28,388 nucleotides of DNA from Smittium culicis (lineage: Eukaryota > Kickxellomycota > Harpellomycetes > Harpellales > Legeriomycetaceae), in the NCBI GenBank assembly GCA_001970855.1, contig LSSN01002103.1, positions 1 to 28,388 on the forward strand, written 5' to 3'. A program made the translations under genes and the position numbers. Under the pieces are notes generated by a model. It was given only the letters and a program-made list of their open reading frames with translations. It did no database searches and was not told where the DNA came from. This document shows, in pieces, positions 22,301-28,388 of the stretch. Within the stretch, counting starts at the first letter, position 1; every line of letters begins with the position of its first letter.

Positions 22301-23068
22301 GGCATAACATCAGTGTTCATGCGCACCAGCTCAACCCGTGAGCGTGCATACCATAACTGGTCAACATCAAAAACATGGATCGCCGACCTCATCAAAGCTC
22401 CGATGAAGGCTCGGATGGCCACCTGGGTGACTAGGAGCGCCCGGTGGATCAAAAAATTTTGCTCTCAAGATTCAAACGGTCAGACAGTAATCACGATAGT
22501 CGACCGGAAACGACGAAATAATCGGTCTGTCATTCACCGGTGGACGGTGGACCGAAAAATCGGCAAAAAAGGCAACTGGGTTGACCTTCAAGCAATATAT
22601 CCGGACCTGAAGCTGAGCCTTCAGAACATTGGAAAAATGCGTATGGGCACATTCCGGACTGCCCAGCGCATGTCGAACATGAAAATCGTCGACCAAAAAT
22701 TCAAAAAATTTTGCCCCTGCTGCAACTTGTGTGTGCCTGAGACGGTCGACGACATACTTCTGAGCTGCAGCCGGTGGTGAAATCACCGAACAATGACGAT
22801 TGGCCAGTTCATACCGATGCCGATCCGCTCTGACGAAAAAATTTTACTTTCAAGTTTCAACGAAGCCCGGTTGGAGCTAGTTGGCAAACTGCTTGGGGGA
22901 GAGTCTAAGCAATCTTTGAGCCAGCTTCGAGACGGCACAGCCATATTTTTGAACGGCATCCGTGTGCCCAGAACGCTTATAATGCAAAGTATAAGTGATT
23001 CACCAGCCATCTTGAACCAATGCCCAGTGGGTATCGAGCCGCTAGAGCGGCGGAGGGGGGTCGGTTGA
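19341..23068 (+). pseudogene. LINE B ORF2 (endonuclease plus reverse transcriptase)
   Basis: About 1240 codons if intact. After a Lys-rich N-terminus the EEP nuclease shows MTYNIRG (19742), LQETFL (Glu at 19847), KGGTGLLLAV, LLGDYNMDTP, MIDHIYYTG (about 20293-20319) and SDHMPI (about 20369). RT shows NKAPGADGVPSEVWK (about 21100), CYIDYSKAYDRVPH, PASPILYYFYINDIF and FADDAVLL (about 21808). A C-terminal zinc-finger-like CPCCNLCVPETVDDILLSC follows, and then LVGKLLGGESKQSLSQLRD. The end is TGA at 23066. Lesions: an A-run frame change about 19375-19390, TAG 19556, TAA 20234 and 20243, TGA 20534, an 11-bp duplication at 20714-20735, TAA 21304 plus a frame change, TAA 21566, TGA 22205, TGA 22778. 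Confidence 0.9.
20714..20735 (+). repeat. 11-bp tandem duplication that shifts the ORF2 frame
   Basis: AAATCGAGTGC occurs twice head to tail. Reading through both copies moves the frame and soon ends at a stop (20783-20785). With one copy counted, the frame runs KSSANRSIKADRKAQ, which matches KSTANASIRAGRKAA of copy A. This pinpoints the event: a single slippage or repair duplication in copy B. Confidence 0.88.
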
Positions 23069-23182
23069 AAAATTATCTTTATAATGTTTTTTTAACTTTT
23101 TAACTTTTTAAATATTTTTTAATAGTTTTTGTATACTTTTAAATTATGTTTAATAAAATCTCTGAGACAAAAAAAGTACAAT

Positions 23183-23680
23183 ATTGGTTCAAAAGTATCT
23201 CCTCTTATCTAGGAAAGTTGTTATATGGTTTATTTATATTTTTTATTTGCCTTATTATTTTTTTATATTATTTTCTTTTACCTTAATATTTTTTTGTTGC
23301 CTTTTTTTTTTATATAATATTTGACTTAGGCAAACGGTCTCATTGTTTGTAAAGCAATAAAAGATTTAATAATTATTTATTAGCTAACTTTTTATTGATT
23401 TCATAAATATTTATCTGAAACGATAATAAAATCCAAGATATTGTCAGATAAACATTTATGAAATCAATAAATAGTTAGCTAATAAATATTTAGTAAATCT
23501 ATTATTACTTTACAAACAATGAGACCGTTTGCCTAAGTCAAATATTATATAAAAAAAAAAAGGCAACAAAAAAATATTAAGGTAAAAGAAAATAATACAA
23601 AAAAATAATAAGGCAAATAAAAAATATAAATAAACCATACCTCAACTTTCCTAGGAAAGGGGAGGTACTTTTGAACTAAT
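23183..23680. mobile_element. Foldback (long inverted-repeat) element, about 498 bp
   Basis: Two arms of about 236 bp are near-perfect reverse complements around a 25-base centre (23419-23443). The outer ends are ATTGGTTCAAAAGTA on the left and TACTTTTGAACTAAT on the right. Internal landmarks repeat in mirror order: GCAAACGGTCTCATTGTTTG and its complement, and TATTAGCTAACT and its complement next to the centre. No open frame exists. It looks like a non-autonomous foldback element or MITE. The flanks (CAAT left, CAAG right) give no clear target duplication. If transcribed it would form a long hairpin RNA. It starts 7 bp after the LINE B tail. Confidence 0.82.
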
Positions 23681-26460
23681 CAAGTGCTTACTAAAAATAA
23701 TTCAATCCTTTGAATTTCTATAATTAAATTTTTATTATAAACTTACTTTTGAACTCGAACTTGCTGTTCCTTTTTGAATATCATTTTTGAAAACGCTTGA
23801 ACTTTTAGTTAAAATAATAATTATTTATCTTAATTTTTCTAATTATCCTCCTTTGTAGGTATTTTAAATAAATCATCGAATTAAAACGCACAAAATAATC
23901 GCAAATTAAATTCAAGCCTGTCACGAATTAAATTTTTATACTGTTAGGTAATTAAAAATCTGAAAATATTAATACTGTCAACTTTTATGTTATCAAATAA
24001 GCTTCAAATAGCTAATAGTTTATCTCTAAAACGAATAAAGTACTAATTTTCGGTGGTAGAACTGTTTTTCTCGACCGCTGGGCGTATATTCAAAGAAAGA
24101 GTATCTAGAAAATTATAAAATTAGCTTTAATATAATGGTATTAGAAATAAAAATGAATTGAGAGGCAGAGTGTACTAATGTAATTTTAATATAAATATTC
24201 CTAGACCAAAGTGACAGAATAGAGTTCAACAAAACTGGACATACAATTGAAAAAGTTTTAAATACCTTACTGATGGCAGAACTGAACTTCTTTCTATACA
24301 AATTTATTTTTTCGTGAAAATTTATTACAAAATAACATCCTAATTTATTTTAAAAAAAAAAAATAAAAAACAAAATACTCACCAAAATTAAAATACTTTT
24401 TCCTTATAAAAAACCCTAGATTGGACCTTTTTCGTTTTATAAGAAAATTAGGACCGCTTTAGTTCACAAGAAAACAACCAAAAAAAACAAAAAAAAAGTA
24501 CCAAAAAAAAACTGTATTAAAATATATAAGTTTATTTACAGATTTTTATTCTTTTAATTCGGGATTATTGATTTTATATAAAAAACGCTATAATCCTATA
24601 ATTTTGATAAATTTTTCTAATTATAGCTAAACTTAGCTTTGTAACCGATTTATTTAATAACTTAATGGCTAAATAGAATAAGTTGTAAAAATAAATTGTA
24701 AGTATCTATTAATTTTTTACTGAAAAAAAAAACTGCTGAATAATTATCTTTTCTTAAAATTCGGTGCCTTTTTACTTCTGATTTTTTTCTCTGTTTTTAT
24801 CTTTTTATCTTTTTATCTTTTTTTTTTCTACCAGATAAAAATTTGAAAAAATCTAAACTAATTTACGTTTATATTTGACGAGTAAATATTTTAAAATTTT
24901 CCATTTGTTTTTGAAGTCACTGTTTTCAGGTAATAGTGTTTTCTTGTAATGCTTAAATTTAAGAATTTTGCAATATGAATATTTTTTACATTAACAGGTA
25001 CTAGACAACTTGTAGGAGTCTAATTGACTTATAGTGTTCATTCATGAATCGTGGCTTTTAGTTGTAGCAATAATACCGAATTTTCTCGATTTGTGCATTG
25101 GTATAATTATTTATTATTTGTGATTAGCATGAACAAATATTATTTGGTTATTAAAAAAAAGTTTTTTTTATAAGTGCATATATATGACTATGAGAGAAAT
25201 GCATTAATATGAACTAAAGTGTTAAATGAAAGAAGGCTTATGTTTATCTATATGAAAGGAAAAAATACCCTTTTTACATAGAAGCCTATTATAAAAAATA
25301 AAAAAGCTATAAAAAGGAGGGAATATGACAAAAGTGAAAAAGAATGTTTTTTTTTCGGATAAGAAGAATTTTTATTAAGGCAAAAGAAATGAAGCAACTT
25401 GATTATTTATTGATTGATTATTTTTTGATAATAATTAAACACATTATTTTTTTAGTCATAGTCGGGTAAATATCATTCATAATAAAATTAATTTGCAATT
25501 ATGTGAGATCGTAATTATTTAATTTTAAAAATAAGAGTAAAATAAAGGCAAGAAAAAAAACTAAAAATACATGAAGCCCCCATTAAACCCATTTAAATAA
25601 AATTTTCTTTTCATTTCTTAATGCATTGATTTTTAAACGGTTTAGATTATCAAATTTAGTTAGTCACATAATTTTAAACTAAAAATATCTAAAAAATGTT
25701 GGTTATTTAATTCTCAATTATAAAACCATATTCATAAATCCAAAATTATATCATAAATATTTAGGTTATCAGTAAATGGATAAAAATGTATCTGTCAGAT
25801 TTTAGTGTCATTGTGAATCTGTTATTAGTTTACAAAACTAAATCAGTTCCATATATTAAAAGTATACATATAATAATTAGCTATAAAAGTAACCTTGGTT
25901 TAATATAAACATTTTTTTATCATCAAGCTTATTACAGTATTCAAGTAAATATATATAAATAAGACAAAATATAAATTTAAACTAAATGCTTAATTGAGCC
26001 TTTAATTGAGTCAATATTTAGTAAAGAAATGTGAAAAAATTGTAAAAAATAAATTAAATCAAAACAAGCTATAAATTTTGAAAATCCAAGTATGATTAAA
26101 ACAAATAAATATTAGAACCTCAAATCTGTATAAATCCCATATTTAACAAGCAAGACTAAAAAAAAAGAAGAATCATAATCCTAACATATTATTTTAAGAA
26201 AATATAATTCAAATCAAATTATTAACGTCTTAAAAATATTTATAATAGTTTTATGTACTTTAACAATAAATAATTTAAAAAACTAAAACCAAAACCATTA
26301 ACTAGCCTAATAACTATTCAAAAAAACTATACCTAACTTTAAAATTTTATTAAACCAAAGCAAGCGTTTAATATTCATTTATACAAGATATCTGTTTATT
26401 GGATATGGTAAATTTAATAGTAATAAAAGACCTTATTGGCTCACTCAAGTTATAGTTGCT
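23681..26460. other. AT-rich intergenic stretch, no gene seen
   Basis: About 2.8 kb of AT-rich, homopolymer-rich DNA. The longest frames are short and have no domain. The one repeat worth noting is the TTTTTATC triplet at 24794-24817. No tRNA, rRNA or element end was recognised. Confidence 0.6.
24794..24817 (+). repeat. Short tandem repeat, TTTTTATC x3
   Basis: Three perfect copies of an 8-base unit, followed by a pure T run. It is a small simple repeat of the kind expected in AT-rich intergenic DNA. Confidence 0.7.
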
Positions 26461-28388
26461 TTATTATTATTTTTTTTTGATAAAGAATTTATTGAAATAA
26501 GTTTAATACATTTATAAAAAAATATAAAACAACTTAAAAAATATTGTATTAAAAATTTGCTCACCAACTTCCCTCCGGCACTGTAGGGCCTCCGTACCTG
26601 TTAGGCATCGAGTCAAGGGGATCGGTGAACAATTAATTTTCTCAAGAATTAATTTTCGGTGCAAAGAGATGGCCTCGAGAAATTTTTCTGTTGCCAACAC
26701 AATTTTTGTGGCCGGAGTATCGGAACCTTGGTAGATAACCTCTAGCTAAGTTTTAACTCCTCCCCCAGGAGCTTGCCCACTAACCTCTGCGAGATTGAAG
26801 AAGGCGGAAGATGGCAAAACTTCAGGCTCAGCATGGACGTTTTTTCTCCAACATATGGTCCTGTAGTGTTCCACCGTACCGCTGTCCAACGTCCGCAGTC
26901 CAGGAGTATATGCTCTACAGTTTCAGGTGTTTTCATTCTTCTGAATTGGAATTCAGTTTAGTACTCCCAATCAATAATGAGCGCATTTGCCAAACGTTGT
27001 GCTGTCCAGTATGTGCAGATTCTAATTTTAGCTATGTACAGCAAACTTTTTTGCCGCTCAGGGTACTTGAGCTCCAGGCCCATCCAGTTAGATTGGTTTC
27101 CACCGTATACTTTTCTCATCCACTGTGATATCATAGATTTGTCATTTTTCAGTGCTCTATCGTATAGAGTTTTTTTAGTTGACCCGCGCATCAAATTTTT
27201 ATTGAACCGCTTGGACCATCGTTTGTACCCAGTCACCCAGGTGTCTTTTCGATTCAGCATGGGATTATTAATGAGATCAGATATCCATGTTCTGGAGCTG
27301 CTCCATTTGTGGTATGATCGTTCGCGAGTAATTGAGGACTTGGTATTTATTTGAGCAATGCTCAGCTCAGTCCTCAGCCGATTCATTGCAGTGGATTTTC
27401 CAACATTCATAGCTATCCTGGTGGCATCATCCGCGACTTTTTGGAGTGAGTAGCAGCGCACTGCAGACATTCCAAACAGCTCACATCCATACGTGGCAAT
27501 TGGGATTATGATCCCTTTGACGGCCATGACTTTGAATTTAGTCGGTATATCCCGCCGTTTAAAAAAATAATAGCTAGCGTATAGCGCTCTTCTGGCCTTT
27601 TCGGCGTTATTTTTGAGTGTGTCCTTGTGCGCCCAGTTTTTGTTGAATTTTAGCCCCAGATAAGTATACTCATCGACAGCTTGTACAGGTTTTTGTTGAA
27701 TAAATAGTTGCGATTCGACAGATGCATCGAAAGGAATTACTCCGCATTTTTTGTTGTTGATTTTCATTTTCCATTTCTCAGCCCATAAATTAAGCTTCAA
27801 AAAACTGTTTTTGAGCGAAATTTCAGAGTCGGCTAAAATTACTGCATCATCGGCAAATAACAGCCCTGGTATTTTTTCTTCCAATCCAGGCACTTCTACG
27901 CCATCCATGCCTTCAAAAATATCATTGATATAAATATCGAATAATATAGGCGACATTGGACATCCTTGCCTGACTCCGCAGCAGTACTTGAAAGCTCTTG
28001 ATATTTCATTTCCGCACCTCACCACCATTTCTGGGCTCTGGTACAGGCTTTTTATCACTTTTAGAAGATTTCCACCAATTTTATTTTGCCGGAGTTTTTT
28101 CATCAGCAGGTCGTGCGGGACTTTATCGTAGGCTTTTTCAAAGTCGATAAAGGCAACAAACGTCGGCTTGAACTCTAGTTTTCTCCGCTTCACTATTTCA
28201 TATAGGCAGGTAGCTTGCGCAACACACTCTTCGCGGCTGCGAAATCCAGCTTGCTCTTTGACCAGAATGTTGTATTTGAGGTCGATTTTATTGATTTCCA
28301 TGGCGACAATTTTGGCCAATATTTTCAGCAGTGTGGGTATCAGCGAAATTCCGCGGTAGTTATTTGGGTCGGTAAGATCGCCCTTTTT
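26461..28388 (-). mobile_element. LINE copy C: 3' part of a related LINE of another subfamily
   Basis: The - strand carries an ORF2 from the window edge down to about 26550, then a short 3' UTR and an A-rich tail with ATAATAATAA (plus-strand 26461-26479). Protein identity to A and B is clear along the whole length but well below that between A and B, and the 3' UTR and tail differ, so this is a separate subfamily. The 5' part lies beyond 28388. Confidence 0.88.
26512..28388 (-). pseudogene. LINE C ORF2, reverse transcriptase to C-terminus, nearly intact
   Basis: The frame is open from the window edge (28388, reading KKGDLTDPNNYRGISLIPTL) to TAA at 26960-26958, about 476 codons. RT blocks visible are KEQAGFR, IDFEKAYDKVPHDLL, GVRQGCPMSPILFDIYINDI and the catalytic FADDAVIL (about 27861-27838), then INNKKCGV and YTYLGLKFN. 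The same frame continues past the TAA as TPETVEHILLDCGRW and LVGKLLGEELKLS. Then one base is missing near 26740, and a third piece (ATEKFLEAISLHRKLILEK) completes the C-terminus. So only one stop and one frameshift separate this from a full reading frame in the visible part. The Cys residues that precede PET in copy B are absent here. Confidence 0.9.

Larger units (their letters stand above)
17781..23175 (+). mobile_element. LINE copy B: L1-like non-LTR retrotransposon, full length, degenerate
   Basis: The order is an A-rich leader, ORF1 (17898-19306), a 34-bp gap, ORF2 (19341-23068), a 3' UTR of about 100 bp and a tail of seven A (23169-23175) after GAGAC. The 3' UTR is nearly the same as 17-128 at the window start and homologous to copy A. 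The 5' limit is uncertain: an A run plus GTAC ends at 17780 and A7 plus GTAC occurs at 23169-23179, which could be a short target duplication, though A runs are common here. The insertion lies downstream of the permease in the same direction. ORF2 carries endonuclease and RT but no RNase H was recognised, as in L1-like elements. Confidence 0.88.

Noticed and set aside
17898..23068. Stop-codon reassignment or readthrough as the cause of in-frame stops in the LINEs
   Set aside because: All three stop codons occur at sites where related copies have varied residues, together with frameshifts; the permease uses none internally. Simple decay explains it.
1..28388. tRNA genes, rRNA, CRISPR arrays, telomeric repeats
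   Set aside because: No internal tRNA promoter-like boxes with a fitting cloverleaf, no rRNA motifs, no regularly spaced repeats with unique spacers and no telomere-like arrays were found.

Overview
The window reads as nuclear DNA of a gene-poor, AT-rich eukaryote, most likely a fungus. The one intact gene (15791-17368, + strand) is a single-exon amino-acid permease of the fungal YAT type. Nearly everything else with coding character is retroelement. An early-diverging, AT-rich fungal lineage such as the insect-gut Harpellales would fit this mix of L1-like and DIRS-like elements, but that placement is inference. No tRNA, rRNA, CRISPR array, operon or prokaryotic signal was seen.

Layout. 1-128: 3' end of a LINE (+) cut by the window edge. 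129-766: AT-rich, no gene. 767-4673: heavily decayed tyrosine-recombinase (DIRS-like) retrotransposon (+), with gag-like, RT, RNase H and recombinase parts still readable through many stops and frameshifts. 4686 to about 10750: LINE copy A (-), nearly full length, broken, with a foreign segment of about 327 bp splitting ORF1 (9529-9855). 10751-13393: AT-rich, empty. 13394-14468: four copies of one 183-189 bp miniature element with CCC/GGG ends and TTAA-like flanks. 14473-15790: AT-rich upstream region. 15791-17368: permease. About 17781-23175: LINE copy B (+), full length with ORF1 and ORF2, many point lesions. 23183-23680: long foldback (inverted-repeat) element starting 7 bp after the poly(A) tail of copy B. 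23681-26460: AT-rich, empty. 26461-28388: 3' part of LINE copy C (-), a different subfamily with a nearly intact reverse transcriptase that runs off the window.

How the parts relate. Copies A and B share one two-ORF plan: an A-rich leader; ORF1 with a CCHC zinc knuckle and an acidic tail; ORF2 with a basic N-terminus, apurinic-type endonuclease, reverse transcriptase and C-terminal PET...LL.C zinc-finger-like motif; then a short T-rich 3' UTR and poly(A). Aligning A, B and C by eye is what locates the lesions. The permease is the only gene expected to make a host protein.
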